In this document: positions 8,634 to 16,500 of the stretch, piece by piece
Layout: each line of letters starts with the position of its first letter
Numbering within the stretch: the first letter of the stretch is position 1
NCBI GenBank assembly: GCA_038259365.1
Contig: JBBSOW010000022.1
Coordinates: 1 to 37,948, forward strand
DNA length: 37,948 nt
Direction of reading: 5' to 3'
DNA from: JBBSOW01 sp038259365
Lineage (GTDB): Bacteria; Actinomycetota; Actinomycetes; Propionibacteriales; Propionibacteriaceae
Translations under genes and position numbers: made by a program
The notes under the pieces: generated by a model
The model's input: the letters and a program-made list of their open reading frames with translations, nothing else
Database searches by the model: none
What the model was told of the DNA's origin: nothing

Positions 8634-9743
8634 TTAAAGCAGGACCAGGCCGTCGCGGTGAACGACGGTGCGCTGGTACTGGGCGCCGTGTTCGCGGGCG
8701 AGTTCGCGCGTCGAATGGCCCAGCAGCGGCGGCAACTCCTCGGCGTCGTAGTTGACGAGCCCGCGGGCGACGGCCTTGCCTGTGCGGTCCACGAGATCGA
8801 CCGGGTCGCCGGAGCTGAACGAGCCGCGAACCGCCACGATGCCGGCAGGGAGCAGGGACGCCTTGCGCTGGGTGAGCGCGGTGATCGCGCCGTCGTCGAG
8901 GACGAGCTCACCCTGGGTGGCACTCGCGTGCGCCAGCCACAGCAGGCGGGTCGGGCGACGCTTGCCCGTGGGGTGGAAGACCGTGCCCACCTCGCCCCCG
9001 TCGAGGGCCGCCGACACCCGCTCCGCGCTCGTGAGCAGCGTTGGAATCCCCGCGCTGGTGGCGATCCGAGCGGCATCCACCTTGGTGAGCATGCCACCGG
9101 TGCCCACCGCGGTGCCGATCGAGGAGATGTCGGCGTTCAGTGCGGCGAGTCCTGTCACCTCGTCGATGCGGCGGGCGCCGGGCAGCTTCGGGTTGGCGTC
9201 GTAGAGGGCGTCGACGTCGCTGAGCAGGATGAGGGCGTCGGCGTGCACGAGATGGGCGACGAGGGCGGCCAGGCGGTCGTTGTCGCCGAAGCGGATCTCT
9301 TGGGTCGCGACCGTGTCGTTCTCGTTGACGATCGGCAACACCCCGAGCTCCAACAGCTTCGCGGCGGTGCGGTAGGCGTTGCGGTACTTGGACTGCACCG
9401 TGACGTCCTCGACGGTCAGTAGCACCTGCCCGACGGTGATCTCGTGGCCCGCGAACAGGAGCGCGTACTGCTGCATGAGCAGGCCCTGCCCCACGGCGGC
9501 CGCGGCCTGCTGGGTGGCGAGGTCCCTGGGCCGGCGGCGCAGGTGCAGCGGCGAGATGCCCGCCGCGATGGCCCCAGAGGAGACGAGCACGATCTCGCGT
9601 CCCGCTCGGTGATGCTTGGCCAGCACGTCGACGAGGTCGACGATCCGATCGAGATCGATGGTGCCGCCCTGCGTCAGCGACGAAGACCCCACCTTCACCA
9701 CGATCCGGCTGGCGGCTCCGATGCGGCTCCGCCAGTCAGCCAC
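8634..9743 (-). CDS. proB: glutamate 5-kinase
   Basis: A 369-residue glutamate 5-kinase, which phosphorylates glutamate with ATP in the first step of proline synthesis. The amino-acid-kinase domain opens with VVKVGSSSLTQGG, continues with VSSGAIAAG and LPIVNENDTVA, and has the nucleotide-site segment GTGGMLTKVDAA. A C-terminal PUA domain follows (about residues 275-360, QRKASLLPAGI...FSSGDPVDLVD...GLVNYDAEEL). Start GTG at 9743 gives MADWRSRI. A perfect 14-bp palindrome (9750-9763) lies just upstream. It is the usual neighbour downstream of obgE, though here the gap is swollen by duplicated obgE sequence. Confidence 0.96.
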   Translation of the reverse strand: MADWRSRIGAASRIVVKVGSSSLTQGGTIDLDRIVDLVDVLAKHHRAGREIVLVSSGAIAAGISPLHLRRRPRDLATQQAAAAVGQGLLMQQYALLFAGHEITVGQVLLTVEDVTVQSKYRNAYRTAAKLLELGVLPIVNENDTVATQEIRFGDNDRLAALVAHLVHADALILLSDVDALYDANPKLPGARRIDEVTGLAALNADISSIGTAVGTGGMLTKVDAARIATSAGIPTLLTSAERVSAALDGGEVGTVFHPTGKRRPTRLLWLAHASATQGELVLDDGAITALTQRKASLLPAGIVAVRGSFSSGDPVDLVDRTGKAVARGLVNYDAEELPPLLGHSTRELAREHGAQYQRTVVHRDGLVLL

Positions 9744-9770
9744 GGCGCCGGCCCCGCGGGGCCCCGTCAG

Positions 9771-9937
9771 TCATCGAACCGCCAGCCTTCGGTTCTACCG
9801 CGAGGCGGCGTACGAGGATGAGAGCGGACATCCCATCAATCATCGAATTGCCAGCCTTCAGTTCCCATCGCGAAGCGGCGTACGAGGATGAGAGCGGACA
9901 CCCCATCAATCATCGAATTGCCAGCCTTCAGTTCCCA
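9771..9937. repeat. tandem repeat built from the obgE 3' end
   Basis: Two near-identical units (9771-9839, 69 bp; 9840-9909, 70 bp) and a partial third (9910-9937). Each unit has about 28 bp of the obgE tail, encoding EGW[Q/R]FDD plus a stop on the minus strand, then about 42 bp of spacer. The functional obgE stop is inside the unit nearest obgE (9906). The copy nearest proB encodes TEGWRFDD and ends at 9767, which would leave a 23-base gap to proB. Its divergence suggests it is the original 3' end. Confidence 0.9.
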
Positions 9938-11408
9938 CCTTGTGCCGCGGCGCCGGATCCCCCGACTCGTCCTCGTCCCCTTCAGCGCTGTGGTAGCCGG
10001 CGTCCTTGACGCGACGCCGGGCGGCGGCCGGGCGTTCGGTGTCGAAGCGGTTATCCTCGCCGCGGCGGGACAAGATCTCCGCCCCGCTCTCCATCTGGGG
10101 GGCGAAGTCGAAGATGACGGCGTCGTCGCCGCCGATCGCGACGGCCTCGCCGGCCACGGCCCCCAGCTTGAGCAGCTCGTTCTCGATGCCGATCCGGTTG
10201 AGTCGATCGGCGAGGTAGCCGACCGCCTCGGGGTTGTTGAAGTCGGTTTGGCGCACCCAGCGCTCTGGCTTGTCGCCTCGCACCCGCCACACCTGGCCGC
10301 CGTCGCCGTCGCCCTGATGCTTGATGGTGAACTCGTCCTTCGACGAGGTGCGCTTCGGGCTGATGACGATCCTTGCGGGCTCGGGGGCCGGGAGTTCGGC
10401 GCGGCGCTTGCTCACCAGCTCGGCCATGGCAAAGGTGAGCCCCTGCAGCCCCTCGCCGGTCTTGGTCGAGATCGAGAACACCGGCCAACCCCGCTTGGCG
10501 ACGTCGGCAGCGACGATCTCGGCGAGGTCGGCGCCGTCGGGAACGTCGACCTTGTTCAACGCCAGGAGCCGCGGCCGGTCCGCCAGCCCGCCGTGCGCGG
10601 CCAGTTCGGCCTCGATGATGTCGAGGTCGGTGAGCGGGTCACGACCTGGCTCGAAGGTGGCCGTGTCGATGACGTGCACCAGCGCGGCGCAGCGCTCGAT
10701 GTGGCGCAGGAAGTCGTGCCCGAGTCCCCGGCCGTCGCTGGCCCCCTCGATCAGCCCGGGGACGTCGGCCACGGTGAAGGTGACCTCGCCCGCCACCACG
10801 ACGCCGAGGTTGGGGATCAGCGTGGTGAACGGGTAGTCGGCGATCTTGGGCCGGGCCCGCGAGATCGCCGCCACGAGCGAGGACTTGCCGGCGCTGGGGA
10901 AGCCCACCAAGCCGATGTCGGCCACGACCTTCAGCTCCAGCTGAATCGTGCGGGTCTCACCCTCCTCGCCCAGGAGCGCGAATCCGGGGGCCTTGCGGCT
11001 CGAGGAGGCCAAGGCCGCGTTGCCGAGGCCGCCCTTACCGCCGGAGGCGACGACGAGCTCGGCGCCCTCCCCGGTCAGGTCGCCGAGGAGTTCTCCCGAT
11101 TCCGGGTCGGTGACGACCGTGCCGTCGGGCACCGGGAGCACGATGTCCTCACCGGTGGAACCGTTTTGATGATCCCCCTTACCCGGCTGGCCGGCGGTGG
11201 CGGTGCGCCGGGACTGGCGGTGATAGGCCACCAGCGTGGTGAGGCTGGAATCCACGCGGAGGATGACCGATCCCCCGCTGCCACCGTTGCCGCCGTCGGG
11301 CCCGCCGAGCGGCTTGAACTTCTCGCGGTGCACCGAGGCGCAACCGTGCCCGCCGTTACCGCCGGCCACATGCAGCGTGACGTGGTCGACGAAGGAGGGA
11401 ATAGCCAT
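9906..11408 (-). CDS. obgE: GTPase ObgE/CgtA
   Basis: A 500-residue Obg GTPase acting in 50S ribosome assembly and stress control. The glycine-rich Obg fold covers residues 1-158 (AGGNGGHGCASVHREKF, GGPDGGNGGSGG). GTPase motifs are G1 GFPSAGKSS (169-177), PFTT (193-196), DVPG (215-218), NKVD (285-288) and STKTGEG. A C-terminal OCT domain is at about 350-435 (WRVRGDKPERWVRQTDFNNPEAVGYLADRL). An acidic/basic tail follows, longer than in minimal Obg and usual in actinobacteria. The ATG at 11408 gives the conserved MAIPSFVDHV start. The last codons lie inside a tandem repeat. Confidence 0.96.
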   Translation of the reverse strand: MAIPSFVDHVTLHVAGGNGGHGCASVHREKFKPLGGPDGGNGGSGGSVILRVDSSLTTLVAYHRQSRRTATAGQPGKGDHQNGSTGEDIVLPVPDGTVVTDPESGELLGDLTGEGAELVVASGGKGGLGNAALASSSRKAPGFALLGEEGETRTIQLELKVVADIGLVGFPSAGKSSLVAAISRARPKIADYPFTTLIPNLGVVVAGEVTFTVADVPGLIEGASDGRGLGHDFLRHIERCAALVHVIDTATFEPGRDPLTDLDIIEAELAAHGGLADRPRLLALNKVDVPDGADLAEIVAADVAKRGWPVFSISTKTGEGLQGLTFAMAELVSKRRAELPAPEPARIVISPKRTSSKDEFTIKHQGDGDGGQVWRVRGDKPERWVRQTDFNNPEAVGYLADRLNRIGIENELLKLGAVAGEAVAIGGDDAVIFDFAPQMESGAEILSRRGEDNRFDTERPAAARRRVKDAGYHSAEGDEDESGDPAPRHKVGTEGWQFDD

Positions 11409-11466
11409 GGAACAACTCTCTGAACGGGGGCGGGCGGTAGCGAAACACCACCCGGAAGACCCGCTC

Positions 11467-11472
11467 AGTCTA
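11467..11472 (-). promoter_or_regulatory. possible obgE -10 element
   Basis: TAGACT on the minus strand about 58 bases upstream of the obgE ATG, with no recognisable -35. It is offered because the inserted DUF559 gene would otherwise separate obgE from the rplU-rpmA promoter and because a terminator follows rpmA. Low certainty. Confidence 0.3.
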
Positions 11473-11535
11473 CCGGCGCAGGCCCGCCCCGCATGCCGGA
11501 TCCGTTCGCGCCGCCAGGGGGTCCACAATCTGCGC

Positions 11536-11609
11536 GGTTCCAGCCTCGGGGCACAGCCGCCTATCTGGCCATATGACCACAACGCCCCGTCGACACCGAG
11601 GTTGGAACC
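11536..11609. repeat. 74-bp nested-dyad element, copy 1
   Basis: Outer arms at 11536-11549 (GGTTCCAGCCTCGG) and 11596-11609 (CCGAGGTTGGAACC) are reverse complements with one mismatch. An inner dyad centred on CATATG sits exactly midway: the centres of outer and inner dyads coincide at 11572.5. The same architecture and total length recur at 12620-12693, on the other side of the DUF559 gene. Arms and centre are conserved, while the intervening 15-base spacers differ. Confidence 0.85.
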
Positions 11610-11669
11610 GGCCGCGGCGCGCAGGGTTTGGAAGCGGTCCGACCAGGTCAGGTCGGAACGCGGGCGGCA

Positions 11670-12524
11670 TCAGGGCCCGCCGCCGGGGCGGCGTCTGTGC
11701 TCTCGTCGGCGGGTGAGGTGTAACAGGTGCTCCTCCACCTCGGGCCAGCCGAACATCACCTGCTCGTAGGTCAACCGCACGACCTGGTAGCCCCGGGCCA
11801 CCAGCCGCAGATCGCGCAGTCGATCTCGCCGATAACTTACGACGTCGGTGTGATGCGCCACCGAATCCACCTCGACGACGAGTCGCCGGCCGACGAGCAG
11901 ATCCACCCGGCCTATGTCGCCGATCTGCACCTGGGATCGCACGCTGACCCGGCGCCGGCGGAGCCGATCTCTAACCATGGTCTCGGTCCCGGACTCGCTG
12001 GCCCGGCAGGCGGCGATGAGGTCGATCATCTTCGGCGGGCAATGCCGCAAGATGTGGTGGAGGTCGGCGCGATCCACCAGGCGGAGGTTGATCGCCGACT
12101 CGAGCAGCACCAGCATGGTCTCGGCCGAGACGCACCGAGAAGACGCCGCCAAGGCCAGCTCCACCCCGTCAACGGCGAGCGCAGGTGCCGGCCGCTGCCC
12201 CGGTGGCGAGCACCTGAGGAAGCCCGCCCTCTCCGCGCGCCCCACATCCCCGGACTCGGAGAACCCCACGTGCAGACCGGATTCGGGCGGAACCCACACC
12301 CCGTGAAACGCCAGGGCGGACACGCAGCTGAGCACCCCTCCCCTGCGGACTGCCCTCAACGCCGAGGGATCCGGATTGCCCAGGTGGTACCAGCCTCGGC
12401 GGATGGGGCGGAGGATTTCCTGGCGCACGGCCTTGCGTACGTCTGACTTGTCGTACCCGGTGGCGTGCAGCACCGGGCTTGAGACGATCCGGCCGGGCCG
12501 GAGATCGGCGGGTATCGGTTCCAT
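11670..12524 (-). CDS. AbiEi-like / DUF559 endonuclease-fold protein
   Basis: A 284-residue protein. The N-terminal part (about 15-60, LHATGYDKSDVRKAVRQ...LRPIRRGWYHL) resembles the winged-helix N-domain found in AbiEi-type proteins. The C-terminal part (about 195-270) is a DUF559/Vsr-like PD-(D/E)XK nuclease fold: RVDLLVGRRLVVEVDS with candidate acidic residues, then HHTDVVSYRRDRLRDLRLVARGYQVVRLTYEQV. Such solitary proteins are common in actinobacteria and have no settled function; antitoxin-like regulation or DNA cleavage are both possible. It lies between rpmA and obgE, which are usually adjacent, and is flanked by matching dyad elements, so it looks inserted. No strong ribosome site precedes the ATG. 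Confidence 0.75.
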   Translation of the reverse strand: MEPIPADLRPGRIVSSPVLHATGYDKSDVRKAVRQEILRPIRRGWYHLGNPDPSALRAVRRGGVLSCVSALAFHGVWVPPESGLHVGFSESGDVGRAERAGFLRCSPPGQRPAPALAVDGVELALAASSRCVSAETMLVLLESAINLRLVDRADLHHILRHCPPKMIDLIAACRASESGTETMVRDRLRRRRVSVRSQVQIGDIGRVDLLVGRRLVVEVDSVAHHTDVVSYRRDRLRDLRLVARGYQVVRLTYEQVMFGWPEVEEHLLHLTRRREHRRRPGGGP

Positions 12525-12619
12525 GCCTCAGGTATGGTTCTTTTCTTGCCGCCCGGCCCGCCGAGTCCGGCAACTGTGCACAAGTCCCGCCCCCGAGACC
12601 GCTGTGGATAACCCCCGCC

Positions 12620-12693
12620 GGTTCCAGTCTCGGCAGTAGGACCTGCATCTGGCATATATGCCAGAAACCCTTCCTGGACCCGAGGTTGGAACC
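12620..12693. repeat. 74-bp nested-dyad element, copy 2
   Basis: Outer arms at 12620-12633 and 12680-12693 (extendable to 16 bp each by flanking CC/GG, two mismatches) enclose a perfect 16-bp palindrome CTGGCATATATGCCAG at 12649-12664. Spacers are exactly 15 bases on each side, and all dyads share the centre 12656.5. It lies upstream of the DUF559 gene, between it and the rpmA terminator. Length and layout match copy 1 at 11536-11609. Confidence 0.9.
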
Positions 12694-12709
12694 GGAGGAA
12701 ACATGCAAA

Positions 12710-12745
12710 GAGCCGGGAGGCGGCCCGTTGACCGCCTCCCGGCTC
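12710..12745 (-). terminator. Rho-independent terminator after rpmA
   Basis: A perfect 14-bp GC-rich stem (12710-12723 with 12732-12745) with an 8-base loop, starting 15 bases past the rpmA stop. On the minus strand the stem is followed by TTTGCATGTTT. It ends the rplU-rpmA transcript. Confidence 0.85.
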
Positions 12746-12760
12746 GAATGCTGTGTTAGC

Positions 12761-13033
12761 TCAGGCCGCTGGGACCGGAGCCGGTTCGGTGTCGATGTTG
12801 ACGACCCGGCGACCGCGGCGAGTGCCGAACTGAACCCGGCCCTCGACGAGAGCGAACAGGGTGTCGTCGCCGCCGCGCCCCACACCGTCACCGGGGTGGA
12901 AGTGCGTGCCGCGCTGCCGAACGATGATTTCTCCAGCGTTGACCTGCTGACCGCCGAAGCGTTTCACGCCAAGCCGCTGCGAATTGGAGTCCCTACCGTT
13001 ACGGGAGGAAGCTGCGCCCTTTTTGTGTGCCAT
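12761..13033 (-). CDS. rpmA: 50S ribosomal protein L27
   Basis: A 90-residue L27, near the peptidyl-transferase centre of the large subunit. It begins MAHKKGAASSRNGRDSNSQRLGVKRFGGQ, the conserved N-terminus without a cleavable extension. RQRGTHFHPGDGVGRGGDDTLFAL is the central block. It follows rplU by 7 bases in the usual L21-L27 operon and is followed by a strong terminator. Confidence 0.98.
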   Translation of the reverse strand: MAHKKGAASSRNGRDSNSQRLGVKRFGGQQVNAGEIIVRQRGTHFHPGDGVGRGGDDTLFALVEGRVQFGTRRGRRVVNIDTEPAPVPAA

Positions 13034-13040
13034 CTCCGCC

Positions 13041-13349
13041 TCAGCTCTCGATTCCGGTGACCTTGACCTGGGTGTACCGCTGACGGTGTCCCTGGCGTTT
13101 GCGGTACCCGGTCTTGTTCTTGTATTTGAGGATCCGAATCTTCGGTCCCTTGGTTTGCGCCAACACCTCTGCGGTTACCGACACTTTGCCGAGCGTGTCC
13201 TTGTCGGACGTGACGGCTTCGCCGTCCACTACCAGCACGGGCACCAGCTGAAGACTGGAGCCGATCTCGTCGGTGACCTTGTCGATCTCGACAACGTCGC
13301 CGACAGCAACCTTGTGCTGACGGCCGCCACTACGCACAATCGCGTACAC
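13041..13349 (-). CDS. rplU: 50S ribosomal protein L21
   Basis: A 102-residue L21, a 23S rRNA-binding protein. YAIVRSGGRQHKVAVGD at the start and KYKNKTGYRKRQGHRQRYTQVKV near the end are family signatures. Start GTG at 13349 has AGAAGG about six bases upstream. First gene of the rplU-rpmA pair; a promoter candidate overlaps the end of rne. Confidence 0.98.
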   Translation of the reverse strand: MYAIVRSGGRQHKVAVGDVVEIDKVTDEIGSSLQLVPVLVVDGEAVTSDKDTLGKVSVTAEVLAQTKGPKIRILKYKNKTGYRKRQGHRQRYTQVKVTGIES

Positions 13350-13479
13350 GCCTGACCTTCTCTCTTCGTTTCATACGTCGATGTTCGGTTCAACAGTTAC
13401 TCGTTGGTGGGCGTCGCGCTGCGAAGGCAGTTTGGAGGCTGCCGCGGAGACCGCGAACTTCGAGGGACACCAAGGGAAA

Positions 13480-13509
13480 AGATTACGTGCCCAGCGCGCG
13501 CCGGGTCAA
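13480..13509 (-). promoter_or_regulatory. candidate rplU-rpmA promoter
   Basis: Minus strand: TTGACC (13509-13504), an 18-base spacer, then TAATCT (13485-13480). The -35 matches the consensus in five of six bases; the -10 is weaker. It abuts the rne stop codon and would give a leader of about 125 bases before rplU. Confidence 0.4.
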
Positions 13510-13510
13510 A

Positions 13511-16500
13511 CTAGCTACCCTCCGCTGCGGTGACCCGAGAGTTATCCGCTGTGGTGGCCGGAGAGTCATCCGCTGTGGTGGCCGGAGAGTCATCCACCGG
13601 AGCCGCTGCGGATTCGCCGGAGTCCGCCGAGGCCCTCGAACCACGCCGCGACCTCGTGGGCCGCGACTTGGGAGCCCGAGATTCGATGGGGGTCGCTTCG
13701 GCGGGCTGCTTAGCCTCCGCCTGCGCCTCCCCAGGCTGCATCTCCGCCGGTTGAATCTCCGCAGGCTGCATCTCTTCAGGTTGTGCCGGCTCGAACTGCG
13801 CCTGTTCGGACGGCGCCTGTTCGGACAGCGCCGGTTCGGACTTGGTCTTTCCCGACTTCGACTTGGACTTGCCCGAGGAGGACTTGCCGGACTTGGACTT
13901 ACCCGCCTTGGACTTACCCGACTTGGACTTACCCTGCGACGGTTTAGCTTCCGGACCGCCCTCGGACTCGGAGGTGGTCACGACATCGGTGTTGTCGGCG
14001 GCAGCGATGTCCACGGACTGCTCGGAGCCCGACGCCGCTCCGTTGGAGCGGGACGTGCGATGATCGCCCGGCTTGGGCGGACCCTGCTTACCCTGGTCCT
14101 GGCCGCCCTGGTTTTGGCCGCCCTGGTTTTGGTTGCCCTGGTTTTGGCCGCCCTGGTCCTGGCTCCCCTGGTTTTGGCTCCCCTGGTTCTGATTACCGGA
14201 GTTCTGGTTACCGCCACGGTTCCCACCGCCGCCACCGCCGCCACCGCGTCGCCCGCCTCGCGAGCTCCGCTGGCCGCCGTCGGCTTGATCTTGGGAATCC
14301 ACCGGCATGTCGAAGGTCTGGTAGCCCCGGGCGTCGCAGCACTCGCACGGCTCGGTGAAGGCCTCGGCCAACCCGGTGCCGATCTTCTTGCGCGTGAGCT
14401 GCACCAACCCCAGGCTGGTGACCTCGGCCACCTGGTGGCGCGTGCGATCACGGCCCAGGCATTCCACGAGGCGACGCAGCAGCAGCTCGCGGTTGCTCGG
14501 CAACACCATATCGATGAAATCGACCACGATGATCCCGCCGATGTCGCGCAGGCGGAGCTGGCGCACCACTTCTTCGGCGGCCTCCAGGTTGTTGCTGGTG
14601 ACGGTGGCTTCGAGATTGCCGCCCGAGCCGGTGAACTTGCCGGTGTTGACGTCGACCACCGTCATGGCCTCGGTGCGATCGATGACGAGCGATCCGCCCG
14701 AGGGCAGGAACACCTTGCGCTCCAGCGCCTTGGCGATCTGCTCGTTCAACCGGTGCGCGGAGAACACGTCGCCGTCGGCGCCGTCCCACCGCGTCATCCG
14801 CTCCTTCAGGTGCGGAGCGACGTGGGCGACGTAGGCGTCGACGGTGTCGTAGGCGTCGTTGCCCCCACCGTTGCCGCTGATGATCAGCTCGCTGAAGTCC
14901 TCGGTGAACAGGTCGCGCACGATCCGCACCGTCAGGTCCGGCTCGCTGTAGAGCTGCTGAGGAGACTGGCCAATCTTGATCTTCTTCTCGATGGCCTCCC
15001 ATTGGGCCTTCAACCGGTTCACGTCGCGGACCAGCTCGTCCTCGGTGGCACCCTCGGCGGCGGTGCGCACGATGAAGCTGGCGCTGTCGTCGACGAGCCC
15101 GCCGAGGATGTCCTTGAGGCGGCGACGCTCATTCTCGGGGAGCTTGCGCGAGATGCCGGACAGGTGACCGTTCGGCGCGTAGACGATGTAGCGGCCGGGA
15201 ATCGAGACGTGGTTGGTCAACCGCGCACCCTTGGCGCCGACCGGGTCCTTGGTCACCTGCACCAGGATCGTCTGACCGGACTTGAGGACCTTCTCCACCT
15301 GGCGGGACTTGCCGCCGACGCCGAAGGAATCCCAATCGACCTCGCCGGCGTACAGCACGGCGTTGCGGCCGCGACCGATGTCGATGAAGGCGGCCTCCAT
15401 CGAGGGGAGCACGTTCTGCACGCGTCCCAGGTAGACGTTGCCGATCAGCGACGCGGCCGAATCGCGGTCGACGTAGTGCTCGACGAGCGCCCCGTCCTCG
15501 ATCACGGCGAGCTGGGCGAGCCCCTCGGCCTGCCGGATGATCATCCGACGGTCCACCGATTCGCGGCGGGACAGGAACTCGGATTCGCTCAGGATCGGCG
15601 AGCGACGACGGCTGGCGGTGCGGCCGTCGCGACGACGCTGGCGCTTGGCCTCCATCCGCGTGGAGCCCTCGATGCCGGTGACCTCGTCGGAGGCCTTGCG
15701 ACGGTTGCGCGGCTCCCGGACGCGGGTGACGACGTCGGCCGGGTCGTCCTCAGAGCTGGCCGAATCGTCCTCGCCGCGACGGCGACGGCGGCGGCGACGC
15801 CGGCTGCTGGTGGACTCGCCGTTCTCGCCCTCCGACGATGGACCGGTGTTGCTCTCGGCAGCCTCGTCGGAGTTGTCCTCGTTGCTTGATTTACTGCCGT
15901 CCGACGAGCCGCTGTCGGATTGGTCCGGCCGCGCCTCGGACTGGCGCCCGCCGCGACGACGGCCACCGCCGGAGCTGGCTTCGGACTGATCGGTGTCATC
16001 GGAGGACTCCTCGGAGTCATCGCCCGAGGAGGAGTTCTCGGCGTCCCCACCACGGCGGCGACGACGCCCCCCGCGGCGACGACGGCGCCGACGGTTCGGA
16101 TCGTCGGAGTCGTCGGCATCGGAGTCGCGGGAATCGGAATCGTTCGAGTCGGAATCGCTGGAGTCGGAATCGTTCGAGTCGGAATCGCTGGAGTCGGAAT
16201 CGTTCGAGTCGGAATCGCTGGAGTCGGGATCGCTGGAGTCGCTGGAATGGGAGTCGGAGTCGCTGGAAGGGGTCGAGTCGGAATCGTTCGGGGACTGACC
16301 CTGAGTCGACTGGCGCTGACTGGTCTGAGCCGGGGTCGACTCCTGCGTCGTGGACTCGTCGCCCCCCGACTCCTCTTCGCTAGCCCAATCGGGCTGGGTC
16401 GTCTCGGTCTTGCGCTCGGCGGGAACGGCCTCGGGCGCGGCGAACGGGTCGGAGATCCGCTTGGTGGGACGTCGCCGCGAGCGGGCGGGTTTGTGCTCCT

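Noticed and set aside
9771..9937. CRISPR or attC-like array
   Set aside because: The 'spacers' are identical to each other and the repeat is a piece of obgE; it is a plain tandem duplication.
13487..15889. 800-residue plus-strand frame opposite rne
   Set aside because: It is antisense to the recognised catalytic domain of RNase E/G and is an effect of high GC and repeats; no family features are visible.
14091..16230. CRISPR or satellite DNA in rne
   Set aside because: Repeats are in-frame codons of a protein arm (multiples of 3) inside an intact gene.
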